NCBI GenBank assembly: GCA_027067055.1
Contig: JAMOMK010000069.1
Span: 1 to 40,293, forward strand
Origin: Lysobacterales bacterium
GTDB taxonomy: Bacteria > Pseudomonadota > Gammaproteobacteria > Xanthomonadales > Marinicellaceae
DNA: 40,293 bases
Direction of reading: 5' to 3'
The translations under genes were made by a program, and so were the position numbers. The notes beneath the pieces were generated by a model. It did no database searches. It saw only the letters and a program-made list of their open reading frames with translations, and was not told the origin of the DNA. Shown piece after piece: positions 26,844-35,163 of the stretch; within the stretch, counting starts at the first letter, position 1; the number at the start of each line of letters is the position of its first letter.

Positions 26844-29800
26844 TTATTTTTTTGTATAAGAATTGACTAACTTTACTAACTCATCCGACTTAATTGGCTT
26901 AAGAAAAATTTCACTAATGCCTATATTTTCACATTTTTTCACAATTGCATCATTAATATCACCTGTTAATAAAACAATATTTGTAGTTGGAAATTCCAAC
27001 AATATATACTTGGACATATCAATACCATTCATTTCTGGCATTGAATTATCAGTTAATACCAAATCATACTTATCTGGATTTTGAAAAAATAAATCAACCC
27101 CCTCTAGCCCATTTTTACCAACGTCATAACTAATATTATTTTCCTCAAAAATCAAACTTATTAACTCAATCAAAGATGATGAATCTTCAACCAATAAAAT
27201 ATTTTTAGCATTTTTTTCACTTACTCTCATCAGAGTATCTACTGTGGATTTTTTGGGTTGATGTTCAACTAGAGGCAATAATACAATAAAACTCATCCCC
27301 ATATTATCGTTAGATAACACTCTGATATGGCCATTCATTTTGTGTACATTGGTGTTAACGATATGTAAACCAATACCTGTACTTTCAGCACCAGAATTTG
27401 CACTAAAAAACGGCTTGAATATGTGTTCAAGTAAATCTTGATGTATTCCTCTTCCCGTATCTGAAATTACAATTTCCAAAAAAGTTTCTTGCAAAACTTG
27501 TTGGCAAGCAATGCATGAATCATGATTCTTTTTTTCTGTAAACCCAGTTGTTATTGTAATTTCACCATAATCACCACATGCATTTCGAGCATTAATTATT
27601 AAATTCAAGATGACTTGATTAAACTGGCTCAAATCAGCATTAATAAATGCAGGTTCTGTAGAAAAATTCATATTAAATTGAATAGTATTAGGAATTCCAA
27701 TTTTTATTAATGATAAAATATCTGATAACGCGTCGTAAACACAAAAGGTTTGGTTTTTATCATTGTCTTTACGAGTAAAATTCAGTAACTGACCAATCAC
27801 TTCTTTGCAATTTTCAGCAGTTAACAATATATTATTCAACCACTTAAGGTTTTCATACTGTTCAGTGCTATTTTTCTCTAAGTCTTTTCTTATTACTTCA
27901 GAGCCAATAAATATAACCGACAACATATTATTAAAATCGTGAGCTATTCCACTGGTTAACTGTCCAACAACTTCCATTTTTTGAGTTTCTTGCAGTTGTT
28001 TTTCTTTATCTAAAGTTATCAGCATTTGTCGCTCTAACTCTTTACTCTTAACCTCAATTTCATCATTCAAGACATCACGACTTTTTCTTTCTCTTTGTAA
28101 TTCTCTTTTTTGAACTTCTTTTAAGGATTGCGTTTTCTGCTCAACTAATTTGGTAAGTTTTTTAGTTTCTTTTTCATAGCGCCAACTTCTAAAATAATCA
28201 TTTATAAAATACAAACCAAGAAAAATTGAGCCTACCAAGAAAACAAACCATGACTTTTGATAGAAGTAGCTTGTCACAGTGAAATTTATTCTATTATTTG
28301 TACTGGTTATCCAATTCTTGCTGGAGCTTTTAACTTTTACTTCAAACTCATATTCTCCTGGCTCTATATTTGCATAAACAATGGCATTTTTATCAACAGA
28401 ACTGACGTAATTCCAGCGTTTTTCTACTCCATTCAACCTATATTTATACTCCAAAGGAATGAGTTCATTAAGTGATTCATTAGCAAATGTAAAATGGTAA
28501 GATCGATGACTTGGTGAAAACTCTAATTGTTTTGATTGCATTTCAATTTTTTCACCATCCACCTCTAAGCTCATAACCATATTTGGCGCTTCAAATAGTG
28601 ACTTTTTCTCCTTGGCATCAAATATTAGAATTCCATTTTTACATGTAAAAATCAATTTTCCAGATAAGTTTTTAGAAATAGAACCATGCCCACCATTACA
28701 TTCATTCTGATTTAAACCAGGAATTGCTAATATTTCAAACAATAGCGATTGTTTACCCGTGTAGTTTTTCCACCACTCTTCTCTGACACGAACAATTCCA
28801 TTTTCTCCAATTAACATTACATCATTAGTCATTGTCACTACAATATTATAGAAAGAAAACTGTGTTAACAGTTTATCAAGTGTAAAGCTTTGAATGCCTT
28901 TATTGTTTGCTTTTATCAATTGATTTTTTTTTGAATCGTAATACCATATAGCATCCTGAACACTATCATAAGCCAGTACTAAATTTGTTGGTTGAAGATT
29001 TTTTGTTATGGTGTTTTGAATAAATTTACCCTGTTGAAAAACATAAGCATTCTTATCTGTAACCATAAGAATTTCATTGTTTTTTAAAAGTAAAATAGTG
29101 CTTATCGATTCGTTGTTTGGCAATTCTAGCTTCTTAAAATATCCCATTTCATCCAAATTTTTATAAAACAACCCTTTTTCAGTGCCAACCCATAAATTAT
29201 TCTCAGCATCCCTTAATAAAAACTTATAGAATAAAGCATCAATATCATTAATTATTCTTGGGTTCTTTCCTAAAGCACCAAATAAAACTAAATCAGTCTT
29301 GTATGCAACCCATACACCGCCACCTAAACCTTTGGCAATATCGTAGACAGCAACACTTTCAACATCAGCTATATTAGGTGAAATTCTAACCCCTTGATGC
29401 ATAATACTAAGACCATTATATCCTCCAATCCATTTAGCATTATCCTCAGTCTCAAGATAACTATTTGCACTTATGTTAGATTTTATAAAATCAAATGGGG
29501 TGTTTTTAAGTCTAAAAAGCCCCTCACTCCATGTACCAAACCAAATATTGTTATATTTGTCCTCAACAATACCTCGTATACGTAAATCTTGATAATGAGG
29601 TAAATTAATATGCTTTAAGGTTTTATTCTTATAGATGAAGATGCCTTTGTTAGTCCCAAACCAAAGATAACCATTAGAATCTTCAAATACCATTCGTGCG
29701 GCAACTTGAATCTTTTCACTTTCCATTTTATTGGTTTTAGTATTGAATACAAATGTTCCTTTATTTGTATTAATCAACAACAACTTTTCTTTGGTTAAAT

Positions 29801-30428
29801 ATAAAGAAATAACAACCAAATCTTCATGTGACAAAGGGATTTTATTAACTACCTTACCATTAGGACTTAATTCATATACAAATCCTTTGGAACCAAGGTA
29901 AATTTGTGAGGACTCTTTGGGCATATAAACAGAAGTTGACTTTATGCTATTGACCTGCAATGGGCTAGACTCATTTTTGCCAATTGAATACAAGGTGAAA
30001 TCACTAATAAACCACACCTCTGTTTCATTTAATAGCGCTAAACTACTATAATTATTATAATTTGAGGGAAGTTCATGTTTTTTTATACCGGTTTTATTAA
30101 GAAAAAAAACACCATAGGAATCAGTTGCCCAAATTTCTCCTTCATTTAGGTATATTTTCCCAAAAGACACATTGTTTGGGTTTGAATCGTATGAGAAATA
30201 GTCACTAAAACTAGCACCATCAAATCTCTTTACTCCATCACTGGTAGCAAGAATAAGATTATTAGATTCATCATAAAGTATATCTCCAATAACAGTTTTT
30301 CCAATATTATTACTAATTTCCCATTGGCTAACATGAAAGTACTCAACCTCAAGATTTGAATAATCAAAGGCCTGTACTTTGAAACATACAAGAAAAAAAA
30401 ATAAAAATATACAAAGATATTTAAACAT
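26844..30428 (-). CDS. Hybrid histidine kinase with periplasmic propeller sensor
   Basis: A 1194-residue signalling protein starting at ATG 30428 (an upstream TTG at 30440 is less likely). It has a signal peptide (KYLCIFLFFFLVCFKVQAF). Next comes a long periplasmic region of two-component-regulator propeller repeats (for example GYLWFGTNKGIFIYKN, NNIWFGTWSEGLFRLK, NNLWVGTEKGLFYKN) to about residue 640. A Y_Y_Y domain follows (YKYRLNGVEKRWNYVS), then one membrane helix near 730-750 and a coiled coil. The HisKA phosphorylation site is GIAHDFNNML near 835; the ATPase has NLIINARNACGD and GRGIHQDLLEHIFKPF. A receiver domain ends it, with the phospho-aspartate in LVLTDNSMPEMNG near 1130. No DNA-binding output is fused, unlike many Bacteroidetes members. 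Ligand unknown. Confidence 0.88.
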   Translation of the reverse strand: MFKYLCIFLFFFLVCFKVQAFDYSNLEVEYFHVSQWEISNNIGKTVIGDILYDESNNLILATSDGVKRFDGASFSDYFSYDSNPNNVSFGKIYLNEGEIWATDSYGVFFLNKTGIKKHELPSNYNNYSSLALLNETEVWFISDFTLYSIGKNESSPLQVNSIKSTSVYMPKESSQIYLGSKGFVYELSPNGKVVNKIPLSHEDLVVISLYLTKEKLLLINTNKGTFVFNTKTNKMESEKIQVAARMVFEDSNGYLWFGTNKGIFIYKNKTLKHINLPHYQDLRIRGIVEDKYNNIWFGTWSEGLFRLKNTPFDFIKSNISANSYLETEDNAKWIGGYNGLSIMHQGVRISPNIADVESVAVYDIAKGLGGGVWVAYKTDLVLFGALGKNPRIINDIDALFYKFLLRDAENNLWVGTEKGLFYKNLDEMGYFKKLELPNNESISTILLLKNNEILMVTDKNAYVFQQGKFIQNTITKNLQPTNLVLAYDSVQDAIWYYDSKKNQLIKANNKGIQSFTLDKLLTQFSFYNIVVTMTNDVMLIGENGIVRVREEWWKNYTGKQSLLFEILAIPGLNQNECNGGHGSISKNLSGKLIFTCKNGILIFDAKEKKSLFEAPNMVMSLEVDGEKIEMQSKQLEFSPSHRSYHFTFANESLNELIPLEYKYRLNGVEKRWNYVSSVDKNAIVYANIEPGEYEFEVKVKSSSKNWITSTNNRINFTVTSYFYQKSWFVFLVGSIFLGLYFINDYFRSWRYEKETKKLTKLVEQKTQSLKEVQKRELQRERKSRDVLNDEIEVKSKELERQMLITLDKEKQLQETQKMEVVGQLTSGIAHDFNNMLSVIFIGSEVIRKDLEKNSTEQYENLKWLNNILLTAENCKEVIGQLLNFTRKDNDKNQTFCVYDALSDILSLIKIGIPNTIQFNMNFSTEPAFINADLSQFNQVILNLIINARNACGDYGEITITTGFTEKKNHDSCIACQQVLQETFLEIVISDTGRGIHQDLLEHIFKPFFSANSGAESTGIGLHIVNTNVHKMNGHIRVLSNDNMGMSFIVLLPLVEHQPKKSTVDTLMRVSEKNAKNILLVEDSSSLIELISLIFEENNISYDVGKNGLEGVDLFFQNPDKYDLVLTDNSMPEMNGIDMSKYILLEFPTTNIVLLTGDINDAIVKKCENIGISEIFLKPIKSDELVKLVNSYTKK

Positions 30429-30470
30429 GAAATAGATCAATAAAATAAGAGCTAATTATACAATGAAAAT

Positions 30471-31082
30471 CTAATTACCATCACTCCAAGTGTTAACCTT
30501 TTGCATGATTTTTGTAAACATATGTGAATTGAGATGCCTAGCTAACCAACTTTGCAATTTAATAAATGGCAGTAAATCAAACCAAGCCTTGTCAACAAAA
30601 GCAAACTGTCGAATAAAAGGGGAAATGGCAATATCAGCTAATGAAACATTGTGACTAAACAAGTAACCACCTTCACTAAGTTGCTTATCAAGTAGTTCTA
30701 AAAACCATAGTGCTTTGTTGCGATAAACTTCTTCGGACTCCTCAAACCGTGCAGCATATTTGTATTTATCCAATTGAGCCTTGAATTTATTATCACATAA
30801 CTCAATTAACTCTAATTGATTTTGCGCATCAAGCTAACCATTTTCATCATTTTGACTTAGTGCCCACAACATAACACCCAAACTCTCATCAATAACTTGA
30901 TTTGGCAAAACCAAAACAGGAACAGTTCCTTTAGGGGAATAAACCAACAGTAACTTTGGCTTTTCTTTGAGCAAAATATCGCGCAATTCGAAATCAATTT
31001 GGGCATAAGTTAATGCCATACGCGCACGCATCGCATAAGGACGACGGCGAAATGAATACAGTATAGGTTTTAAATTGCACAT
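30471..31082 (-). pseudogene. Glutathione S-transferase interrupted by an in-frame amber codon
   Basis: From ATG 31082 the frame reads a thioredoxin-fold GST N-terminus (LYSFRRRPYAMRARMAL, then SPKGTVPVLVL and the glutathione-contacting DESLGVMLWAL). It meets TAG at 30837-30839 after NDENG. The same frame continues without shift (LDAQNQLELIELCDNKFKAQ) into a normal all-helical C-terminal domain (GGYLFSHNVSLADIAISPFI) and stops at 30471-30473. Relatives often have tryptophan at this point, so TGG to TAG is the simple explanation. Everything else is intact, hence a recent nonsense mutation, a sequence error, or read-through. Confidence 0.8.
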
Positions 31083-31162
31083 AATATTTAGGATAATGAT
31101 ACAATTTAAAATTAATATCAACTAATTCCAACCGATTCAAATTCACTAACGTCTTTTAGGGC

Positions 31163-31678
31163 ATGATTAACAAAGTTTACATTGAATACCTTTTACTTAA
31201 AGATGATAAAAAAGCATTTGCAGAAATACTTAGTATTATTCAGCCAAAGCTCTTGTCCTTTGCGACAAACATCTTAAAAGACCAATCAATCGCCCAAGAT
31301 GCAGTGCAAGATTCCTTAATCAACATCGTCAAAGGTGTTGCTAAACTTAAAGATTATAAAAAATTTCATGCATGGATATACCAAGTTACTCGCAATAAAT
31401 GCTTAGATATTATCCGCAAAAATAGCAAATATAAAAAAGACTGTGATTTAGAAGCAATTGCCGAACCACAAAGCAAAGCCACTAATCATGACGAACAACA
31501 CGACATGATGCGGATGATAAACCAACTTCTGCCAAAACAACAAAATATTATTCAACTTTTTTATTACGATGGATTTACCGTGCGAGAAATTGCAGAAATA
31601 CTAACCACACCCGCTGGCACAATTAAGTCCTTACTATTTGAAGCCCGTGGTAACTTAAAACAACTTTTTGGAGAATAG
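31163..31678 (+). CDS. ECF-type RNA polymerase sigma factor
   Basis: A 171-residue sigma factor. Region 2 (residues 12-80) has LKDQSIAQDAVQDSLINIVK and FHAWIYQVTRNKCLDIIRK, which bind the -10. Region 4 (residues 110-170) has LPKQQNIIQLFYYDGFTVRE followed by IAEILTTPAGTIKSLLFEAR, the helix-turn-helix for the -35. It has no region 1.1 or 3, as in the extracytoplasmic-function group. The next gene starts three bases after its stop and encodes a small membrane protein, the usual place for an anti-sigma factor. It is divergent from the broken GST gene. The stimulus is unknown. Confidence 0.88.
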   Translation: MINKVYIEYLLLKDDKKAFAEILSIIQPKLLSFATNILKDQSIAQDAVQDSLINIVKGVAKLKDYKKFHAWIYQVTRNKCLDIIRKNSKYKKDCDLEAIAEPQSKATNHDEQHDMMRMINQLLPKQQNIIQLFYYDGFTVREIAEILTTPAGTIKSLLFEARGNLKQLFGE

Positions 31679-31680
31679 AT

Positions 31681-32070
31681 ATGACTTCTATAGATGATAA
31701 AATTAAACAGGCATTAAACGAGGAGTTTAATGATATTGTAGATAATAATGAAAAACTTAATTCAAGCTTTTACAAGCAGTTTATAGCTGGTTTTAAAGGT
31801 AAAAATAAAAGAATTTATAAACTTGGGTATTTTATTGTTCTAATTATGTATATTGCCTGCGCTTATAGCATATATAAATTTGTAAACTACCCAAGCGATG
31901 AAATAAAATTTCTGTTGAGTTCAGCTGTTTCAAGTCTTTTCTTTGGAATGGCAGCATTGATTGGTGAATCTTGGTTTTATAACGAACTAGGAAGAGACAA
32001 AGTCATGCGGGAAATAAAAATAGTCGAATTGCAATTGGCTCAAGTGCTTAAAAATCAAGAAAAGGAATAG
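31681..32070 (+). CDS. DUF6768-like membrane protein, candidate anti-sigma
   Basis: A 129-residue protein with a charged N-terminus (IDDKIKQALNEEFNDIV), two hydrophobic segments (about residues 47-66 and 78-95) and a helical tail (REIKIVELQLAQVLKN). The pattern DDKI-x-x-ALN-E at the start and REIK-x-x-ELQ-x-A at the end fits DUF6768. Members of that family follow ECF sigma genes. Its position three bases after the sigma gene, ribosome site GGAG in the gap, suggests it binds that sigma factor at the membrane; this is inference. It converges with the next gene with one base between stops. Confidence 0.65.
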   Translation: MTSIDDKIKQALNEEFNDIVDNNEKLNSSFYKQFIAGFKGKNKRIYKLGYFIVLIMYIACAYSIYKFVNYPSDEIKFLLSSAVSSLFFGMAALIGESWFYNELGRDKVMREIKIVELQLAQVLKNQEKE

Positions 32071-32071
32071 C

Positions 32072-32695
32072 TTATTGAGGCTTAACCGCAATTCCACGAA
32101 TCGTTGGTCTAACAAAAGCTGGAGCTTTACGCATACTGGCTTTTGTTATTTTTTTAATTGTAAAACCTGTTTCAACCATATATTTCTCCGTTTCACGATT
32201 GGTATGGCAATTTCCTGATATGCGTTTCCAAATTGGATTAATGCGATTTTGCCATTTTAACCGACCTGGATTATTTTCTGCTGCCACATGCTCCATAAAT
32301 AAGAATAAACCACCGGGTTTCAACACCCGGTACACTTGTTTAAGTGCATCATACGGAGAGTGAACCGAACAACAAACCAAAGTCGACACCACACAATCAA
32401 CGCTATTGTCAGCCAAATTTATATCTTCCATACCAAAAGATTTAACTTGGGAGTCTTTCAAGCTTGAATTTGACAATTTCTCAAGTAAGCGTTTACGCAT
32501 AAATTCATCTGGCTCCGAGATAATCAACTTATCAACCTGCTCTGGATAAAAGTTAATATTTGCTCCTGTACCCGCACCAACCTCTAACACTGTTCCGTAA
32601 GCATTAGCCAACAACTCTTTACGCCAATCCTGCAAACAAGCCGTTTCAGTCTTAGCAATCATAGGATCGTAAATAAAAGCAAAAAATCGTGACAT
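32072..32695 (-). CDS. Class I SAM-dependent methyltransferase
   Basis: A 207-residue cytoplasmic methyltransferase. Motif I is VLEVGAGTGANINFYP (about residues 36-51), followed by the acidic SAM-ribose residue in LIISEPDEFMRKRL. MEDINLADNSVDCVVSTLVC and YRVLKPGGLFLFMEHVAAEN are motifs II and III. This layout (VLKPGG then MEHV) is that of the UbiE/METTL7-like group that methylates small lipophilic or phospholipid substrates; the actual substrate cannot be told. I use ATG 32695 (MSRFFAFIYDPM) since the upstream in-frame codon at 32707 is a TTG. Two REP doublets lie upstream. Confidence 0.82.
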   Translation of the reverse strand: MSRFFAFIYDPMIAKTETACLQDWRKELLANAYGTVLEVGAGTGANINFYPEQVDKLIISEPDEFMRKRLLEKLSNSSLKDSQVKSFGMEDINLADNSVDCVVSTLVCCSVHSPYDALKQVYRVLKPGGLFLFMEHVAAENNPGRLKWQNRINPIWKRISGNCHTNRETEKYMVETGFTIKKITKASMRKAPAFVRPTIRGIAVKPQ

Positions 32696-32767
32696 GGTTA
32701 TTTCCAATTATAAGATGTATTAGAATGCGTAGTATAAAGGACAATTAATCATTAAGCATCAATTATT

Positions 32768-32850
32768 GTAAGGTGGGCTTGCCCACCATATTTAATACTG
32801 ATTGATTGTCGAGGCACCTGAAACAATTTTGGTGGGCAAGCCCACCTTAC
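32768..32850. repeat. REP doublet B
   Basis: GTAAGGTGGGCTTGCCCACC (32768-32787) and its exact reverse complement at 32831-32850 face each other across 43 bases. Each arm has a GTAA head and a GGTGGGC/GCCCACC palindrome. The right arm with five further bases is identical over 25 bases to 34857-34881 inside paaD. Confidence 0.8.
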
Positions 32851-32865
32851 TGTTTTAAAGAGTCT

Positions 32866-32924
32866 AGTAGGTTTGGTTTTACCAAACAATAAGAAATGAT
32901 TTTTTTGTGGAGCCAAACCTACTA
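32866..32924. repeat. REP doublet C
   Basis: AGTAGGTTTGGTTTTACCAAAC begins at 32866 and is answered by GTGGAGCCAAACCTAC at 32907-32922 in the opposite orientation. The head is GTAG, followed by a GTTTGG/CCAAAC stem. Its sequence differs from the doublet B just 16 bases to the left. Confidence 0.7.
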
Positions 32925-32933
32925 TTAAAATTA

Positions 32934-33386
32934 TTATTTTTTGTTTTTTTCATCAAAAGGTATTATCAAATCTCCATCACAAACATGCTCTTTTGTATGT
33001 TTATTCATTATAGATGGTAATACAACAACATGTTCAGGAGCATCTGCTGGCTTATTTTTATCAAAAGGTAATAGAATTATTTCTGGATAATTAGTATCAA
33101 AAGAATAAAATCCATAATAAAACTTTGCTTTACTCCAGCGCCCATAAGTTTTTTTTGGTTTAGTTGATACAAAATATGCACAGGCTGTTTTCAACCATGC
33201 TTTGGTTAATTCAATACTTGTATCCTTTCTATTACAATCAACTGGAGGATAAATATTAAAATGAGTTAATTTGTTTTTATGGTTTACTGCATATCTGTAA
33301 ATTACAGAATGTAATGAGTCACAATCTTTCTCAGCAATAACACCTGTAGAAAAATGTAGCATTAAGGTCATTATAATAAGCTTCAT
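32934..33386 (-). CDS. Small secreted protein of unknown function
   Basis: A 150-residue protein with a signal peptide (MKLIIMTLMLHFSTGVIAE, likely cut after VIA at residue 18). The mature part has four cysteines (CDSLHSV, PPVDCNRKD, LKTACAYF, EHVCDGDLI), suggesting two disulfides. It is rich in lysine and aromatic residues. I recognise no family. A strong ribosome site (GAGGAG) lies a few bases before the ATG. The gene starts 21 bases after the paaE stop on the same strand, so it is probably transcribed with the paa operon, though an epoxidase role is not implied. REP doublet C follows its stop. Confidence 0.65.
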   Translation of the reverse strand: MKLIIMTLMLHFSTGVIAEKDCDSLHSVIYRYAVNHKNKLTHFNIYPPVDCNRKDTSIELTKAWLKTACAYFVSTKPKKTYGRWSKAKFYYGFYSFDTNYPEIILLPFDKNKPADAPEHVVVLPSIMNKHTKEHVCDGDLIIPFDEKNKK

Positions 33387-33407
33387 ACTTATCTCCTCTT
33401 TGTTTTA

Positions 33408-34460
33408 TTAACCATCATAATCAATCACAATTTTCTTGGTTTTGGGTAGTGATTGACAAGTCAGAATATAGCCTTTTTCTAATTCCCAATCTTCGAGTGA
33501 ATAATTATTGAGCATATCTACTTCGCCTTCGACCAATTTACAGCGACAGGTGGCACAAACTCCTGCTTTACAAGAATACGGCATTTTGATTTTGGCATCA
33601 AGAGCTGCATCGAGTAAGGTTTTGTCTTCACCTTGTTTTATTTCATAACGTGAGGTGACGCCATCAATAGTCACCATTACACCTGAATCAAGTGTGGCGG
33701 TCTTTTTCTTTTCGGACATGACTTGTCCTTCGGATAAAAACTGTTCGCTGTGAATTATTTTATCATTTACTCCTTTTTCGGCTAAAACAGATTTAACTTC
33801 ATCTATCATTCCACCAGGACCACATAAATAATAACCTGCAATATCAAGTGCTTCAAGTTCATTATTATAAATTTTTGTTACCTTTTCGGCATTAATTCGC
33901 CCAGCATACAATTCCACATCAATGGGTTCTTGTGATAAGAAATAACTAATGGATAAACGCTCAGGGTATTGGTCTTTTAGATCTGCTAATTGCGTTTTCA
34001 TCAAGGTGCTTTCGACTGTTGAATTACCATAATAAAGGTTGATATGGCTGTTTGAATTGTTCATCACTTCGTAAATCATACCCAAAACTGACGTAATACC
34101 ACTACCAGCTGCAAACATAGCATAAGTTTTATCATCTTGTGGAACCATGACAAAGTGACCGGTTGGTGCCATGACCTCTACTGCATCACCTACTTTATAT
34201 TCGGTTTGTGCGGGAACAGAGAACTGCCCGTCTTCAACTTTTTTTATCAAGACTTTAATATCATCTTGATTAGCAGGATTAAATATCGAATAACTGCGCC
34301 GAATTTCTTCGCCATTAACCTCTCTTTTAAAAGTCAAATGCTGACCAGCTTGCCAGATAAAAGTAGGCTTGAAATACACTGGTATATCCAAAGTCCAAAT
34401 CACCGCATCGTTGGTTTCTTGTTGTATATTTTTAATTTTTACTTTATGAAATTCGTACAT
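33408..34460 (-). CDS. paaE: Phenylacetyl-CoA epoxidase reductase subunit
   Basis: A 350-residue NADPH-ferredoxin-type reductase that feeds electrons to the PaaAC di-iron epoxidase. Order of parts: FAD domain (EEIRRSYSIFNPANQ), NAD(P) domain (TYAMFAAGSGITSVLGM and YYLCGPGGMIDEVKSVL), then a plant-type 2Fe-2S domain with MPYSCKAGVCATCRCKLVEG and a last ligand in YILTCQSLP. Length equals typical PaaE (about 350-360). It stands 160 bases after paaD with REP doublet D between, wider than the tight spacing of paaABC. The start has a weak ribosome site. Confidence 0.93.
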   Translation of the reverse strand: MYEFHKVKIKNIQQETNDAVIWTLDIPVYFKPTFIWQAGQHLTFKREVNGEEIRRSYSIFNPANQDDIKVLIKKVEDGQFSVPAQTEYKVGDAVEVMAPTGHFVMVPQDDKTYAMFAAGSGITSVLGMIYEVMNNSNSHINLYYGNSTVESTLMKTQLADLKDQYPERLSISYFLSQEPIDVELYAGRINAEKVTKIYNNELEALDIAGYYLCGPGGMIDEVKSVLAEKGVNDKIIHSEQFLSEGQVMSEKKKTATLDSGVMVTIDGVTSRYEIKQGEDKTLLDAALDAKIKMPYSCKAGVCATCRCKLVEGEVDMLNNYSLEDWELEKGYILTCQSLPKTKKIVIDYDG

Positions 34461-34501
34461 AATATTTTCTTTTTATTAATTTTAAAGAGATAATCACTTT
34501 T

Positions 34502-34586
34502 AAGTAGTGGAGTCCCTTGTGGGCTCCTTTTATGGTGAAAATCAATATCTCAATTTACAAGGCTCCCACAAGGGAAGCCACTACTT
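34502..34586. repeat. REP doublet D between paaD and paaE
   Basis: GTAGTGGAGTCCCTTGTGGG (from 34504, stem continuing to CTCC at 34527) faces GGCTCCCACAAGGGAAGCCA (from 34561, ending CTAC at 34584). Each arm has a GTAG head and an internal palindrome; the arms are near reverse complements. It fills about half of the gap between the two genes and would fold into a large hairpin in the operon mRNA. Confidence 0.75.
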
Positions 34587-34621
34587 CTTACATTTTCAAC
34601 TTTAGGTTCTAATTCTATAAA

Positions 34622-35083
34622 TTAATGACACTTAAAATAATCAAATGGTTCTAGACATTTAGTACATCTATACAGTGCTTTACACGCTGTTGAACCAAAT
34701 TGACTCAACAACTCTACATCTTTACTTTTGCATTGTGGACAAATTATTTTTCCACTACGCGATGGTGGCATTATGCCATATTTTAACAAGTCAGCTTTGC
34801 CTTTATCTGTTATCCAATCAGTTGTCCATGCTGGAGATAATTGCGTTTCTACCTTGATTTTGGTGGGCAAGCCCACCTTACGACCTTCTTTTGTAAGAAT
34901 GTCGATAATATCTTGCTCCATCACTTCCATTGCAGGACAACCTGAATAAGTTGGGGTAATAGTCACTATAACTTGCTCATCATCCACTTCAATATTTCTA
35001 ATCACCCCTAAATCCCCTAAAGACAACACAGGTATCTCTGGATCGGTTACTTGGGCGAGCATTTGTTTTATTTTATTTATCAT
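34622..35083 (-). CDS. paaD: Phenylacetyl-CoA epoxidase maturation protein PaaD
   Basis: A 153-residue protein that helps mature the epoxidase, with a MIP18/SufT-like N-terminal domain (VTDPEIPVLSLGDLGVIRNI, TPTYSGCPAMEVMEQDI) and a C-terminal zinc-ribbon-like part (CPQCKSKDVELLSQFGSTAC, then KALYRCTKCLEPFDYFKCH). SPAWTTDW is the family signature. Residues 69-74 (KVGLPT) are encoded by a REP palindrome at 34862-34881. Compared with the E. coli protein as I remember it, this spot is about five residues longer. Apart from that insertion the sequence is conserved, so the protein is probably active. REP doublets flank the gene on both sides. Confidence 0.9.
   Translation of the reverse strand: MINKIKQMLAQVTDPEIPVLSLGDLGVIRNIEVDDEQVIVTITPTYSGCPAMEVMEQDIIDILTKEGRKVGLPTKIKVETQLSPAWTTDWITDKGKADLLKYGIMPPSRSGKIICPQCKSKDVELLSQFGSTACKALYRCTKCLEPFDYFKCH
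34857..34881. repeat. REP palindrome inside the paaD coding sequence
   Basis: These 25 bases are identical to 32826-32850, the right arm of REP doublet B. The core GGTGGGCAAGCCCACCTTAC (34862-34881) is read in the paaD frame as KVGLPT (residues 69-74). It is a single unit, not a pair, and keeps the frame open. Confidence 0.8.
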
Positions 35084-35105
35084 TTCAACTAGACATTTAT
35101 GACCA

Positions 35106-35153
35106 GGGGAATGGACTTTAGTCCATTAATTCGTGGACTAAAGTCCACGCCCC
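35106..35153. repeat. REP doublet E between paaC and paaD
   Basis: TGGACTTTAGTCCA (35112-35125) and GTGGACTAAAGTCCAC (35133-35148) are two adjacent palindromes in opposite orientation, bracketed by GGGG (35106-35109) and CCCC (35150-35153). The whole 48-base unit can fold as one hairpin. The head is CGTGG. A fifth distinct core sequence among the doublets of this window. Confidence 0.75.
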
Positions 35154-35163
35154 AAATCTTTAT

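Noticed and set aside
32768-35153. Possible CRISPR array
   Set aside because: Repeats come in inverted pairs with different cores and irregular spacing, not as direct repeats with equal spacers; no cas genes are present.
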